Shown: positions 1 to 9,505, counted from the stretch's first letter. The stretch: 34,034 bases of DNA from Bacteroidota bacterium (GCA_021811615.1 JAJZNW010000008.1:1-34034); one strand, 5' to 3'. Translations and numbers: made by a program. The notes: generated by a model not told the origin, from the letters alone.

Positions 1-412
1 GATAGTCGGCAACATCAAGGGCGGCCTTTTGGGGGTCCAGAACTTTCCAGAATAACACCGCCTCAACATCTACCGGCACTGTATCTTTCGTAAGCGTCTT
101 CTCTGCTTTGAAAGAAGAGGTAATCACGCGGGTGTCAATCCAGTAAGCTATCTGATCGATGACCGGGATAATGAAGAACAGCCCCGGCCCTTTAAGAGCG
201 CGGAACTTGCCTAACCGCAATATCACCACCTTTTCCCACTGATCGGCAACCTTGATTGATAGAGAGACGAAGAGGGCGATAACAAACGCAACGATTCCAA
301 TCAACACACTTTCTGTGCTGGTCGTGGCACTGTAAACGGCGAATGCTAAGCCCAAGCCAATGCCAAAAATTACTATGAATATTAATGCTGCAAAGGAACT
401 GCTTTTTCTCAT
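1..412 (-). CDS. Slipin / SPFH (band 7, stomatin-like) membrane protein, 5' part only
   Basis: The gene runs off the left edge; 137 codons are visible from the ATG at 412. The product starts MRKSSSFAAL, has two close hydrophobic segments (about residues 8-27 and 36-56), then the start of an SPFH domain with the hallmark VVILRLGKF followed by GPGLFFIIPVID. This order is typical of bacterial slipins, which form oligomeric inner-membrane scaffolds and are often paired with an NfeD protease. No nfeD is visible, but it could lie beyond the edge. The start is supported by GGAGG about seven bases upstream. Repeat element copy A lies about 270 bases upstream and would supply a promoter with a long leader. 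The family call is firm; the physiological role is not shown here. Confidence 0.88.
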   Translation of the reverse strand, partial: MRKSSSFAALIFIVIFGIGLGLAFAVYSATTSTESVLIGIVAFVIALFVSLSIKVADQWEKVVILRLGKFRALKGPGLFFIIPVIDQIAYWIDTRVITSSFKAEKTLTKDTVPVDVEAVLFWKVLDPQKAALDVADY

Positions 413-1055
413 TGTGATTTCCTCCATGATATTAGGTAATTGAATTTGATGGCCGTGATTTGTTTTTTCTGAACTTACTTGTCAATTCATAATCCTTCAT
501 TCAGAATTCAATGGGCGCTACGAAATGTTCGTGCGTCTCTCATCGGGATTACAGCGGTGTCATGGTTCGGTACACTAGCTCATTATGATGTGTCGCCGGT
601 AGCGTTGTGGGCGACGGCACGCGATGTGCGCTCATCTCCAAGAGCCACGCGCGGAGCCTGAAACCTGGTCCCAAATGCTTTAGTAGAAGTATATCCATAA
701 ATGTGTCGGCAGAGAATGCCTCCAAGGGATGAAAAGGAAACTAATCCTCTTTGACAAGAAGAATTAACTATGCCGATCAGTAAACTGTTGGTATAGTCGG
801 CAGGACCGAACATCCCGCAGTGCTGTCGATCGGAAGTTCGACGACACAGTCGCCAGAGCCCGACGGCTTGAGGACACTGTGGGAAAGATAGGAAAAGGCG
901 AGAGTATCGACACGATATGCAGATGCCCGGTATTTGTCCGGGGCGTCTTGGGCCGGCACTTACAGCAGAATAGGATTCCACTCCGCTACAGGCCTGATGG
1001 TCCCACTCTACATGCCTGGTGTCACATGCTACCGCGCGCACGTCCGATCGCGTTC
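413..1055. other. Intergenic stretch, no convincing gene
   Basis: Between the slipin start and the MarC stop I see no ORF with a plausible start and protein-like composition. A 163-codon minus-strand ORF (583-1074) crosses repeat copy A and overlaps the end of the MarC gene; its sequence is rich in Cys and Arg and resembles no family. The stretch holds repeat element copy A (628-748). I see nothing else of note between 749 and 1055. Confidence 0.6.
628..748 (-). promoter_or_regulatory. Repeat element copy A: dyad plus promoter-like module upstream of slipin
   Basis: This is one of three long copies of an intergenic repeat. On the minus strand the order is: the dyad region (726-747, CATCCC arm at 726-731), nine bases, TTCTCT (711-716), a 17-base spacer and TATACT (688-693). 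Conserved sequence then continues to about 628. It aligns without gaps to copy D (28417-28537), and from about 642 to copy E (30400-30506). The left dyad arm is degraded here: CTAATCC replaces CTACATCC. Reading TTCTCT/TATACT as -35/-10 is inference from the fixed spacing and from the divergence of the spacer while both hexamers stay constant. Confidence 0.6.
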
Positions 1056-1730
1056 CTACGAAACGCTCCTCCAAAATGCCGCATCGAGTATGAGATCCCG
1101 CACGCCGTTAATCATGAATTGAGCGCCGATGCAAATTAGAATGAACCCCATGATCCGCGAAAGGGTGTCTACTCCGTTCACGCCGAGGAGGCGCCGTAAA
1201 GTTCCTGCCCCGCGGAGGACCAGCCATGAGATGATCGCGGTAATGATTATTGCCAATACCACACCCGAATAAGCGAAGAACTTGTCAAAACCGTGCCGGA
1301 CATCGATGGATGACGACATGGTAATGACGACTGCGATTGAACCGGGCCCGCTCAGGCTGGGCATGGCAAGGGGACTCAACGAGATGTCGCGTTTCTGAAA
1401 CGCCTCCTGCTTTCCTTCCTGCGTGATGTGTCCTTCGCTGGGAAACAACATGCGAAACCCGAGAAAGCCGATCACCATTCCGCCGGCGATGCGGATGCCC
1501 GGTATTGAAATGCCGAAGGCAACCATTATCAGGTGACCTGCCAGAAGAAATGCGACCAGGATAGCCGTCATGTATATGCACGCGAGTGTAATCTGACGAT
1601 TCCTCTCCTCCCTGCTGAGGTGAGCACTGATGCCGAGAAGAAGTACAGCCGTGCTGACAGGATTCACGATTGGCAGAAGCGTTATGAGCGTAACGAAAAC
1701 CCATGAGAAAAAACCGGCAATATCTTTCAT
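1056..1730 (-). CDS. MarC family (UPF0056) integral membrane protein
   Basis: A 224-residue polytopic protein with about six hydrophobic segments, matching the usual 200-225 residue length of the MarC/YhgN family. Family features visible are the N-terminal VTLITLLPIVNPVSTAVLLLG segment (Asn-Pro in the first helix), GGMVIGFLGFRML in the middle and the SPLAMPSLSGPGSIAVVI segment. The repeated small-Pro pattern resembles that of LysE-type exporters. The founding member was linked to multiple antibiotic resistance, but that role was later withdrawn and the substrate is unknown. The start at 1730 has GAAGGAAG a few bases upstream. The next gene upstream is a LysE-type exporter, so two small transporters sit together. 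The family is certain; the function is not. Confidence 0.9.
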   Translation of the reverse strand: MKDIAGFFSWVFVTLITLLPIVNPVSTAVLLLGISAHLSREERNRQITLACIYMTAILVAFLLAGHLIMVAFGISIPGIRIAGGMVIGFLGFRMLFPSEGHITQEGKQEAFQKRDISLSPLAMPSLSGPGSIAVVITMSSSIDVRHGFDKFFAYSGVVLAIIITAIISWLVLRGAGTLRRLLGVNGVDTLSRIMGFILICIGAQFMINGVRDLILDAAFWRSVS

Positions 1731-1836
1731 GACACTTCCTTCGAGAGTTCAGTGATAAACAGTGTGGCGGGGTTCAACCCGCATTGCCTGATCGATGAAC
1801 GCATTCATACCTTCTCTGGAAAAATGGACGACACAT

Positions 1837-2448
1837 TCATATCAGGCTCGCTATGGCAACAACGCCGGAGAGCGTTATTAAGATGCCGGCAATTCGATTT
1901 ACCCATCGCAGTCCGGCCTTATCGAACCTCTTTCTGAAAAGGGTAACCCCAGAACTGAGAGACAGAAACCATAAACATGAACCAATAAAGACTCCTGCTA
2001 CCAGAGCCGAAGCAGAAAAAGAGCCGAGTCCATTTCCTAACCCAAGCGCAGCAAACACAGCAATAAAAGCAAAAACAGTCAGAGGATTAGTAAGCGTTAG
2101 AAACACAGTAGTGATGTAGGATTTTAAAAAGCCACCGCTGCTGATAGAAATATTCGGTGCAACATGGCGAGCGCGAAATGTTCTTACACCGAGGACAATA
2201 ATAAGCGCTCCTCCAACGAGTCGTATCCACATTCCCTGAGTAACAATCGTATTTGAAATAATCTTAATCCCGAATGCTGCGACACAACCGTACAGCAAAT
2301 CCGCGGTTGCAGCCCCAAGACCTATGATTAGCCCGCGTAATCGTCCCTCGGCAAGTGTTTTGCGGATACACAAGATTCCAATGGGCCCGATCGGCACTGC
2401 CATCGCAAAACCGATTATGATTCCTTTAACAAAAATAGCGGGGTCCAT
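1837..2448 (-). CDS. LysE/RhtB family amino-acid exporter
   Basis: A 203-residue inner-membrane protein with six predicted hydrophobic segments, the standard size for the LysE superfamily. It begins MDPAIFVKGIIIGFAMAVPIGP, where the AVPIGPIG block and the following GLGAATADLLYG match the LysE/RhtB N-terminal signature. LTNPLTVFAFIAVFA at about residues 115-130 matches the conserved second half (NP motif). Such proteins export amino acids or related metabolites using the proton gradient; the substrate cannot be read from sequence. No Shine-Dalgarno sequence is visible before the ATG at 2448. It is separated by only 40 bases from the end of the P-type ATPase gene and may be co-transcribed with it. 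Confidence 0.88.
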   Translation of the reverse strand: MDPAIFVKGIIIGFAMAVPIGPIGILCIRKTLAEGRLRGLIIGLGAATADLLYGCVAAFGIKIISNTIVTQGMWIRLVGGALIIVLGVRTFRARHVAPNISISSGGFLKSYITTVFLTLTNPLTVFAFIAVFAALGLGNGLGSFSASALVAGVFIGSCLWFLSLSSGVTLFRKRFDKAGLRWVNRIAGILITLSGVVAIASLI

Positions 2449-2488
2449 TTTATTGTCGTTTGGCTAACATCAGTTATTAACTCATCGC

Positions 2489-4909
2489 TTATAATCCAAA
2501 TTTCCTGAAGAGATAATATTTCGGGAAATCAATGCCGATCGTGAAGAGCGCCGACAATCCCAAAACGCTGAGGACTATGAACAGGGTTAGTGAAGGAACA
2601 AGGATTCCTAATAGACTTATAAGCGCAATTCCGACAATCGCCGAAATGCTTGATATGAGCAACCCTTTACCCGGAAGCGATGACCAGAAATGTTTTCTTT
2701 CCCTGACGATCAACACCCTGAATTGACTGTTGAATATGAAACTCAGCATTACGAGAGAAGTCAGCTCGCTCCACTGCAAACGGAAATAGTTGATGCCTAT
2801 CAGGCTTACAACAATATCTCCAACGACATAGAATAGCGCCGGGACAAGAGATGCCAGGATAATATTCCTTACGTTCCACTGATTCGGACTGCTCGTACTC
2901 TTTACATTGTCGGTTGCCAGAGTCATGCTTACGAAATCATTTGCAAACACAAGCAACACCATTCCAAGGAGAGTAAGCAAGATATTGTGCAGCCAGAAGA
3001 AGCCTATAGATAGGAAAACGACGAATTCAATGACCTTGACGACTTTATTGATAACCCATGTCAGCATTCGCTGATATGTCTGCCTGCTTATTGTTACCGC
3101 ATCGATTATTACACCCACGCCGGATTCCGTCAAGACCACACTGGCGGCTGCTTTTGCCACGTCCGTCGAGTTGCTCACGGCTATGCCCATCTCCGCCTGT
3201 TTCAGGGCGGGCGCGTCGTTAACTCCGTCTCCGGTCATTCCGACAATGTGCCCTCCGGACTGCAATAGGGTTACGATCTTATATTTGTCTTCGGGATATA
3301 TTTCCGCAAAGCCATCGCATTCACCGACAATCTTCAACTGTTTGTCCGCGCTTAAATCTTTGATATCCGCCATGCGAATGATGTTGCTGCCGATGCCAAC
3401 CTGGCTGGAAATTTCTTTTGCGATGTCGATGCTGTCGCCTGTAAGCATCATCGGCTTAATACCCAGCTTCCTTGCCTGCTCAATCATACTTTTTGAATCG
3501 GGTCTTGGCGGATCAGCCAGGGGGAGCAATCCAGTAAGTTTAAGACTATTTACATCATCTCCGTCTGACCTGGCAACAGCTATCGTCCTGTAACCTTTCC
3601 CGGAAAAGCCATCTATGGTTTTGTTTACTTCATCCGAGGTTCCTTTATCTACATCATGGCACAGGGACATGATGACCTGCGCAGCGCCTTTAACAGCCCT
3701 GAAGCGCTTCCCGCCGGATTCAATAGTTGCCTCTGTTCTCTTTGTAGAGGGATCAAACGGAGTATAGGACACCTGTTTGTAACCATCGGAACTTACTCCT
3801 GTTGTCTTTGCGTAATCGATAATCGCAAGATCGATTAAGTCCATTCCTTCCGATTGCGATGTCAGTGCCGCTACCCTCAGGACATCTTCCTTCTTGTTCC
3901 CGGAAAACGGTATGCTGTCGACGACCGATAGCTTGTTTTGAGTTATCGTGCCTGTCTTGTCAAAGCAAATAATATCTATCGAAGCGGCATCTTCCACCGA
4001 ATCAAGCTTCGTTACCAGCGCCCCTTTTCTTGCCAGCTCGGTCGCACCGACAGATTGCACAATGGTTAGGACTGCCGGAAGAGCCGCGGGAATAGCTCCC
4101 AGGAGGACGACAATCACGAAGGTCAGCATTATTAGAATGCTTAAATGCATCAGCAAAGCAGATGCTGAGACTAAAACAGACGCGGCAATACCGAGATAAA
4201 TCAGATATTTTACCACAGTCATCATCATCTCTTCCTGATGTGACTTCGGCTTGGCGGTCTTTACCAGCTCAGCCGTCTTGCCAAAAAAAGTATTCTCGCC
4301 GGTGTTGACCACTATACCCGTGGCTTCACCGCGCCTTACCACGGAGCCGGAGTAGATAATGTCGGACGGATGCGCCTCCGTGGGGAGGGATTCTCCGGTC
4401 AGCGCCGATTGATCAACCGAAAGTTCGCCGGACATAATCTTCGCATCCGCAGGTACGATGTCGCCGAGTTTCACGGAGATAATGTCTCCGTCCACAATTC
4501 CTTTCGCGTCTTCCTCCGACCATTTCTTATTCCGCAAGACTTTAGATTTAATTGCCAGTTTTTTCTTCAGCAGGTCCATTACCTTTTGCGAGCTGCTTGA
4601 GTGCATTTGACCTATGACGGCGTTTGCCGTCAGCAATGCAAAGATTATTATTCCTTCAAGGGAATGATTTAGAGCGAAGGAAAGCCCCATGGCAATTTCC
4701 AGCAGCCATGGCATTGGACCCCAGTAACGGAGTATGAACTCAAGGAGCGGATGTTGCTTCTTTTCCACTATTTCGTTGTTACCGAATTTCTCAAGACGAT
4801 TCTTCACTTCAGAATCGGACAATCCGTCGGCAGTCGTCTCCAGGAATTTGTATGTCTCTTCTAAAGAGATCGTTTTATATTCAGCTGTATTCTTGATCTT
4901 ATTTTCCAT
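2489..4909 (-). CDS. P3A-type plasma-membrane H+-transporting ATPase
   Basis: An 806-residue P-type ATPase that uses ATP to pump protons out of the cytoplasm. In order: an N-terminal cation-ATPase domain (about 10-75), M1-M2, the actuator domain with TGES at 171-174, M3-M4 with the Pro-rich PAALPAV segment, the phosphorylation motif DKTGT with Asp317, the nucleotide-binding domain, MLTGDS, GDGVNDAPAL, and the C-terminal membrane helices. The segment FANDFVSMTLATDN matches the M6 region of plant and yeast proton ATPases (ND...MT), where the key proton-binding Asp lies. The long regulatory tail of plant enzymes is absent. The gene looks more AT-rich than the chaperone genes beside it, which could mean separate ancestry. 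It would support pH homeostasis or membrane energisation under stress. Confidence 0.93.
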   Translation of the reverse strand: MENKIKNTAEYKTISLEETYKFLETTADGLSDSEVKNRLEKFGNNEIVEKKQHPLLEFILRYWGPMPWLLEIAMGLSFALNHSLEGIIIFALLTANAVIGQMHSSSSQKVMDLLKKKLAIKSKVLRNKKWSEEDAKGIVDGDIISVKLGDIVPADAKIMSGELSVDQSALTGESLPTEAHPSDIIYSGSVVRRGEATGIVVNTGENTFFGKTAELVKTAKPKSHQEEMMMTVVKYLIYLGIAASVLVSASALLMHLSILIMLTFVIVVLLGAIPAALPAVLTIVQSVGATELARKGALVTKLDSVEDAASIDIICFDKTGTITQNKLSVVDSIPFSGNKKEDVLRVAALTSQSEGMDLIDLAIIDYAKTTGVSSDGYKQVSYTPFDPSTKRTEATIESGGKRFRAVKGAAQVIMSLCHDVDKGTSDEVNKTIDGFSGKGYRTIAVARSDGDDVNSLKLTGLLPLADPPRPDSKSMIEQARKLGIKPMMLTGDSIDIAKEISSQVGIGSNIIRMADIKDLSADKQLKIVGECDGFAEIYPEDKYKIVTLLQSGGHIVGMTGDGVNDAPALKQAEMGIAVSNSTDVAKAAASVVLTESGVGVIIDAVTISRQTYQRMLTWVINKVVKVIEFVVFLSIGFFWLHNILLTLLGMVLLVFANDFVSMTLATDNVKSTSSPNQWNVRNIILASLVPALFYVVGDIVVSLIGINYFRLQWSELTSLVMLSFIFNSQFRVLIVRERKHFWSSLPGKGLLISSISAIVGIALISLLGILVPSLTLFIVLSVLGLSALFTIGIDFPKYYLFRKFGL

Positions 4910-4991
4910 AAAAGGGCTCTCTCACATTAACTTGTCCAATGCCGGCCGCGACCGTTCCGGTCATTCCATCCTGCATGACTATAGAAGCTGT

Positions 4992-5570
4992 TTATCTCAC
5001 AACGTACGCGAACTGCATAGTTTTGTAGCCCGTGCCGATATTGAGATTAATAGTAAACAGGCATTTCCCTTTTTCTTTGAGCGTCATGGCCCCCGCGAAA
5101 TGACTCATCATAGCTTTCAGATCGACGGAAACAGTCTTCTTGGATGGGTACACAATCTGAACCTTGGCACTGGCGTCGGCAATTTCCCTTCCGGTTAAAG
5201 TATTTGTCACGTCAAGCATTATGAAATGGGTCCCTTGCATCACCGCTTTCCTTGAAGCCATATCCATCCCCATGCTGCTGTCACTCATCCGGCCCATCAT
5301 GGGATGTCTGTGTAAGCCTTCCAGTTCACGCCGCATCATCAAACCCATTTGTCCCTTCATCATTCTTTTGTGCTGCGCCTGCGTCATTACCCAGACTTTT
5401 GTGTCAATGCTGTCGACTTTGGATTCATAAGTCGGCTTCCCCATCACTCTCGTAAACTCGTTCTCCTTTATGACGGCCTTTGTCTTCGCTTTGTGGGTGG
5501 CCTGTCCGAACACGGTCAGTGAAAAGACGAACGCCAGGGCTGCCGTCAGCAATGCATATTTTGTTTTCAT
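4992..5570 (-). CDS. Exported Met/His-rich protein of unknown function
   Basis: A 192-residue protein with a typical signal peptide (MKTKYALLTAALAFVFSLTVFGQA, probable cleavage after FGQA). The mature part carries an unusual central stretch rich in Met and His (about residues 66-108: QHKRMMKGQMGLMMRREL, then HRHPMMGRMSDSSMGMDM). After it comes a more ordinary beta-rich region ending FAYVVR. Met/His clusters in periplasmic proteins often bind copper or silver, so a metal-related role is possible but only inferred. I do not recognise the family. The gene lies between the proton ATPase and the cbpA-grpE pair, with 82- and 97-base gaps, so it may be its own unit. Confidence 0.75.
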   Translation of the reverse strand: MKTKYALLTAALAFVFSLTVFGQATHKAKTKAVIKENEFTRVMGKPTYESKVDSIDTKVWVMTQAQHKRMMKGQMGLMMRRELEGLHRHPMMGRMSDSSMGMDMASRKAVMQGTHFIMLDVTNTLTGREIADASAKVQIVYPSKKTVSVDLKAMMSHFAGAMTLKEKGKCLFTINLNIGTGYKTMQFAYVVR

Positions 5571-5667
5571 GATAAATCCCTATTTTATTAGTTAGTCAGT
5601 AGAAAATCGGCATTTAGTATTCCTGTAATTTATCACCGCGTCGCTCATCGTGCGCCGTTCCATGATG

Positions 5668-6594
5668 CTATCTCCGCAGGCCTGCCAGTTTTCTGAACAA
5701 GTCTATCTCCTCTTCTCTGAGATGATCCGGCAGCAGGATGTCGACTTTCACCAATAGATTTCCGAACTCATTTTTCTTTCCATAGACCGGCATTCCAAGT
5801 CCCTGAAGCCGGAGTTCCTTGCCGTTCGGCGCTCCTTTCTGAATAGTGACCGTTACTCTTCCTTTCAGTGTTTTGATCTGAGTCTTTCCACCGAGGACGG
5901 CAGTATACAACTCAACGGGGAGGTTGCAGTGGAGATCGTTTCCCTTGCGCTGAAATTCGGGATGCGGGGCAATCCTGACGTTGAGATAGAGGTCGCCGTT
6001 CGGACCGCCGCCCAATCCACGTCCCCCTTTGCCTGGAATTCTCAGCGTTTGCTGGTCTGCGACGCCAGGCTTGATCGTCACCTTTATCGTTTGTCCATTC
6101 AACTGGATGAGCCGCGCCGCGCCGTGATACGCCTCTTCAAGCGAGAGGGTTGTCTCGGTTTCAAGATCCTCGCCCTTGATGACGACGCCCCGTCTTCCCC
6201 GATGCTGGCCGCTTCGCTGTCCAAACAGCATCTCAAAAAGATCACCGGCACTCTCGTCCATAAACATAAAGTCGGATTCATTCATGGTGGTCCGGTAGGT
6301 CTGTCCACCCCCGCCGGCTGCGTATTTCGACCAATCAAACCCTCCCGGCTGCGCTCCGGCTTCCTCGTAGTGTTTCCAATCCGCACCGAACTGATCGTAC
6401 TTTTTCCGTTTCACCGGATCGCTGAGAACTTCGTTGGCCTCGTTGATATCCTTGAACTTTTCTTCCGCCGCCTTGTCCCCTTTCGTCTTGTCGGGATGAT
6501 ATTTGTTGGCAAGCGTTCGATACGCCTTCTTGATCTCTGCAGACGTCGCTGTCTTTCCAACGCCCAGTTCTTTGTAGTAATCTTTATAGATCAT
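5668..6594 (-). CDS. cbpA: CbpA-like type II DnaJ co-chaperone
   Basis: A 308-residue J-domain protein. The J domain covers about residues 4-70 with the HPD tripeptide at 33-35, which stimulates DnaK ATPase. A Gly-rich linker follows (about 70-125), then the two-lobed substrate-binding C-terminal domain (about 139-300; [19 protein letters not shown] and [22 protein letters not shown] are diagnostic). The Cys-rich zinc-finger of DnaJ is absent, so this is the CbpA/DjlA-like subclass, a stress-induced partner of DnaK. It sits 50 bases downstream of grpE on the same strand, so chaperone and nucleotide-exchange factor are probably made together. No dnaK is in the window. Confidence 0.93.
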   Translation of the reverse strand: MIYKDYYKELGVGKTATSAEIKKAYRTLANKYHPDKTKGDKAAEEKFKDINEANEVLSDPVKRKKYDQFGADWKHYEEAGAQPGGFDWSKYAAGGGGQTYRTTMNESDFMFMDESAGDLFEMLFGQRSGQHRGRRGVVIKGEDLETETTLSLEEAYHGAARLIQLNGQTIKVTIKPGVADQQTLRIPGKGGRGLGGGPNGDLYLNVRIAPHPEFQRKGNDLHCNLPVELYTAVLGGKTQIKTLKGRVTVTIQKGAPNGKELRLQGLGMPVYGKKNEFGNLLVKVDILLPDHLREEEIDLFRKLAGLRR

Positions 6595-6644
6595 AGTCTT
6601 ATCGCTCTATACTCATTCCGGGACCTTATCACACAGGACATATA

Positions 6645-7142
6645 TTATCCTGCGACCCGCACTTGGGCCGTGCGCAGTAGTTCATTGTTCCAGAGATAGC
6701 CGCGGCGGAGCTCATCAACAACCGTTCCGGGTTCAACATCTTCACGTTCCACCATCGCCACAGCCTCGTGCAGATTATGGTCGAAGGGCATACCGACACT
6801 TACAAAAGGGCGGACTCCGTGCGTTTCCAGGAGCGCAAGGAACTTTTGGTGGATTATTTGCACGCCATGCACAAACTGGTCCTCTTCGTCGCCTGCCCAC
6901 TGCATCGCTTTCTCCAGGTCGTCGACGATGTTGAGGAGCGGAAGTATAATGCCGCGTTTTCCTTCCCCGGCAAGCTTGCTGCCGTCACGCTCAACGCGGC
7001 GGCGATAATTGTTGAAGTCTGCGAGCGTGCGGAGATTCCGGTCACGCTCATTCATCAGCTCTTCCTGCAGCCTCTGGATTTCTGCCGCCCAATCAGCCGG
7101 CGGCAGCATGTTCTGTTCGTCCTCGCGTATGTGGATTTCCAT
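6645..7142 (-). CDS. grpE: GrpE nucleotide exchange factor
   Basis: A 165-residue GrpE. The N-terminal half is a long coiled coil (EIQRLQEELMNERDRNLRTLADFNNYRRRVERD); the LADFNNYRRR block is the family hallmark. The C-terminal beta head contains GVRPF, MPFDHNLHEAV and GTVVDELRRGYLWNNELLRTAQVRV, all strongly conserved. GrpE releases ADP from DnaK. The protein is a little shorter than E. coli GrpE because the disordered N-terminus is trimmed. The start is supported by a near-perfect AAGGAGGTG upstream of the ATG at 7142. It forms a two-gene unit with the CbpA-like gene. Confidence 0.95.
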   Translation of the reverse strand: MEIHIREDEQNMLPPADWAAEIQRLQEELMNERDRNLRTLADFNNYRRRVERDGSKLAGEGKRGIILPLLNIVDDLEKAMQWAGDEEDQFVHGVQIIHQKFLALLETHGVRPFVSVGMPFDHNLHEAVAMVEREDVEPGTVVDELRRGYLWNNELLRTAQVRVAG

Positions 7143-7164
7143 GGTACACCTCCTTTTCCGTTCC

Positions 7165-8181
7165 TCAACTGACTTTCACAAGCTGTTTGCCGAGATTCTC
7201 TCCCGCAAACAATCCGATGAAAGCCTTCGGAGCGTTTTCCAGTCCATCAACCACGTTTTCGACATACTTCAGCTTCTTTTCCTGCACCCAGACCGCCAAC
7301 TGACGTATTCCTTTATCGAACCGGTCCGCGTAGTTGCGAACGATGAAGCCCTTCATGAGCGCGCTATGCGTGAGGAGTTGAGGCTGGATTCGCGGACCTG
7401 TCGGGATTTGAGTCTCGTTGTACAACGAGATTTGTCCACACAAGGGAATGCGGGCGTTATTGTTTATCAAAGAAATCACCGCGTCAGAGATTTCACCGCC
7501 GACATTATCAAAATAGATGTCGACACCATTCGGACAGGAATCCTTCAGTACTACCCCTAAATTGGGAGCAGCTCTATAATTGATTGCGGCATCAAATCCC
7601 AGTTCATCTATAAGGTACTTAGTCTTCTTGTCGGACCCGGCAATGCCGACAACGCGACAGCCGTGTATTTTGGCAATCTGCCCCACAACCGTTCCTACCG
7701 CACCGGCAGCGCCGGAGACGACGACTGTTTCATTCTGCATTGGCTGTCCAATATCCAGCAAACCGAAATAAGCGGTAAGCCCTGGCATTCCCAACACTCC
7801 CAGCGCTGTGCTAACCGGAGCAATATCAGGATTTACCTTGCGTATTTCTTTCTCATCGGCTGAGAAGTAATCCTGCCAGCCGAGATTGCCCACCACAAAA
7901 TCGCCCCTGGCAAATTCATTTGAGTCTGACTCAACGACCTCTCCGACAACGCCTCCGTTTAATACTTCGTTGAGTTGAAAAGGCGCAACGTAGGACTTTC
8001 TATCATTTATCCTCCCTCTCATGTAGGGATCGACGGAAAGAAATCGTGTCCGCAGCAGTACCTGTCCGCTCACCGGCTGAGGCATCGCGGTTGTGGCCAG
8101 CTTGAAACAACTCTCATCAGGTATTCCGGTTGGCCTCTTGACTAAAATGATTTGTCTGTTTATTTGTTGTTGCACTGTCAC
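7165..8181 (-). CDS. MDR-superfamily NADP-dependent alkenal/enone reductase (zinc-independent)
   Basis: A zinc-independent medium-chain reductase of the leukotriene-B4 dehydrogenase/curcumin-reductase type. It carries the subfamily signature SVDPYMRGRI at about residue 49, a Rossmann fold with GAAGAVGTVVGQIAK at about 157-171 and the late IPLCGQISLYN strand. These enzymes reduce alpha,beta-unsaturated carbonyls with NADPH. An ATG at 8247 would overlap the upstream gene by 41 bases and add 22 residues unlike the family. I prefer the GTG at 8181 (or 8175), which begins VTVQQQINRQI and lies 25 bases after the OYE stop; its Shine-Dalgarno is weak (GGGAA). It is probably co-transcribed with the OYE gene. 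Confidence 0.9.
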   Translation of the reverse strand: MTVQQQINRQIILVKRPTGIPDESCFKLATTAMPQPVSGQVLLRTRFLSVDPYMRGRINDRKSYVAPFQLNEVLNGGVVGEVVESDSNEFARGDFVVGNLGWQDYFSADEKEIRKVNPDIAPVSTALGVLGMPGLTAYFGLLDIGQPMQNETVVVSGAAGAVGTVVGQIAKIHGCRVVGIAGSDKKTKYLIDELGFDAAINYRAAPNLGVVLKDSCPNGVDIYFDNVGGEISDAVISLINNNARIPLCGQISLYNETQIPTGPRIQPQLLTHSALMKGFIVRNYADRFDKGIRQLAVWVQEKKLKYVENVVDGLENAPKAFIGLFAGENLGKQLVKVS

Positions 8182-8206
8182 TCTACGTTCCCATATATAA
8201 ATGAAA

Positions 8207-9295
8207 TTACTCGGCGTGCACGGGATAGTCGGTATATCCTTTTTCACCCGGGGTATAAAATGTTTTCGTATCGAGTTCTTCTGAGAGCGGCCAGCCGTTA
8301 ACGAATCTTTCGACGAGGTCGGGGTTACAAATAAATGGCCTGCCGAACGCGATCAGGTCCGCAAGTCCGCCTTCCAATTCGCTTTCGGCGCGCTCAAGTG
8401 TATATCCGCCACTGAGGATAATAGCCCCCTGGAACCTTTCGCGGATTGCTTTCTTAATTTCGAGGGGCACTTCCGGCGCCCCCATTCCACTGTGATCCAC
8501 CAAATGGATAAAGAGTATTCCCTTGCTATCCAGCTTTGAAGCAAGATATTTATATGTGTCTTCAACCTCTGGATAGTACGGCATATCGCTGGCAACACCA
8601 TAAGGAGACAACCGTATGCCCATCCTCTCCTTCCCAATCGCTTCAATTGCAGCTCCTACCACTTCTAAAAGGAAACGGCAGCGGTTTTCAATGCTGCCGC
8701 CGTAGTCATCTTTCCTGATATTGCTGACCGGAGACAGGAATTGTTCCAGCAGGTAACCGTTAGCGCCGTGCAGCTCTACGCCGTCAAACCCCGCTTTGAT
8801 AGCGTTAGTCGCAGCGGAAACGTATTCTTGTTTCGTACGTCCTATTTCTTCAACGGCCATTTCTGCCGGGATCGGAAAATCCTGTAATCCCAGTGAGTCC
8901 GTCCACATTTGCCCGGCTGCTTTGACGGCAGAGGGCGCGACAATTACCGCGTCTTCCTGCATGTTCGCACGATGGCTGATACGTCCGGTGTGCATAAGCT
9001 GTACGAATATCTTCCCACCATTTGAATGCACGGCGTCCGTGATTTTCTTCCAGCCTTCCACTTGCGCATCGCTGTAGATTCCGGGAATGCGGGTGTAACC
9101 GAGACCGTTCGGCGAAGGAGAGGTCCCTTCGGTGATGATAAGTCCTGCAGCAGCACGCTGTTCATAATATTCCGCCATCAATTGGTTTGGCACATTACCG
9201 ATCGCGCGGGAGCGCGTCATGGGAGACATGACGATTCTGTTTTTGAGTCCAATGCGACCCAATTCGTAGGGGCTCAATAGTTTTGCGTTTTTCAT
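8207..9295 (-). CDS. Old Yellow Enzyme family ene-reductase (NemA-like)
   Basis: A 362-residue FMN-dependent ene-reductase of the classical OYE group. The TIM-barrel start LGRIGLKNRIVMSPMTRSRA includes the flavin-tuning Thr27, and Gln99 is in the FVQL strand. The catalytic trio HGANGY has His176 and Asn179 to bind the substrate carbonyl and Tyr181 as proton donor. The C-terminal phosphate-binding segments (ILSGGYT and ADLIAFGRPFICNPDL) are intact. The enzyme reduces activated alkenes, nitro compounds or nitrate esters using NAD(P)H. AAAGGA lies directly before the ATG at 9295. With the neighbouring MDR reductase it makes a two-enzyme set for electrophile removal. Confidence 0.94.
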   Translation of the reverse strand: MKNAKLLSPYELGRIGLKNRIVMSPMTRSRAIGNVPNQLMAEYYEQRAAAGLIITEGTSPSPNGLGYTRIPGIYSDAQVEGWKKITDAVHSNGGKIFVQLMHTGRISHRANMQEDAVIVAPSAVKAAGQMWTDSLGLQDFPIPAEMAVEEIGRTKQEYVSAATNAIKAGFDGVELHGANGYLLEQFLSPVSNIRKDDYGGSIENRCRFLLEVVGAAIEAIGKERMGIRLSPYGVASDMPYYPEVEDTYKYLASKLDSKGILFIHLVDHSGMGAPEVPLEIKKAIRERFQGAIILSGGYTLERAESELEGGLADLIAFGRPFICNPDLVERFVNGWPLSEELDTKTFYTPGEKGYTDYPVHAE

Positions 9296-9505
9296 TTCCT
9301 TTGCTCGACTAGAATCATTTGCTTTACCTTTGGTTGATGCGAGAACCGGAGTACAATTGCCGGTGACAAAACGACGGAGTCATTTTCGATGGCTGTTCAA
9401 TTGCCAATATCTGCCAAAATGAGAAAACCGTTTCGGCTTTCATCATGGTTGCCTAACGCTCAACTCATTGCCATCTAATGTCTCCATTGCGTCGGCCTTA
9501 CCGTC

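Noticed and set aside
583..1074. 163-codon minus-strand ORF
   Set aside because: It crosses repeat copy A, overlaps the MarC gene, and shares its SSLGxILCR stretch with other ORFs only because they all cross the same noncoding repeat.
5929..6699. 256-codon plus-strand ORF
   Set aside because: It is antisense to the CbpA-like gene and part of the grpE gap; only the minus strand shows conserved motifs.
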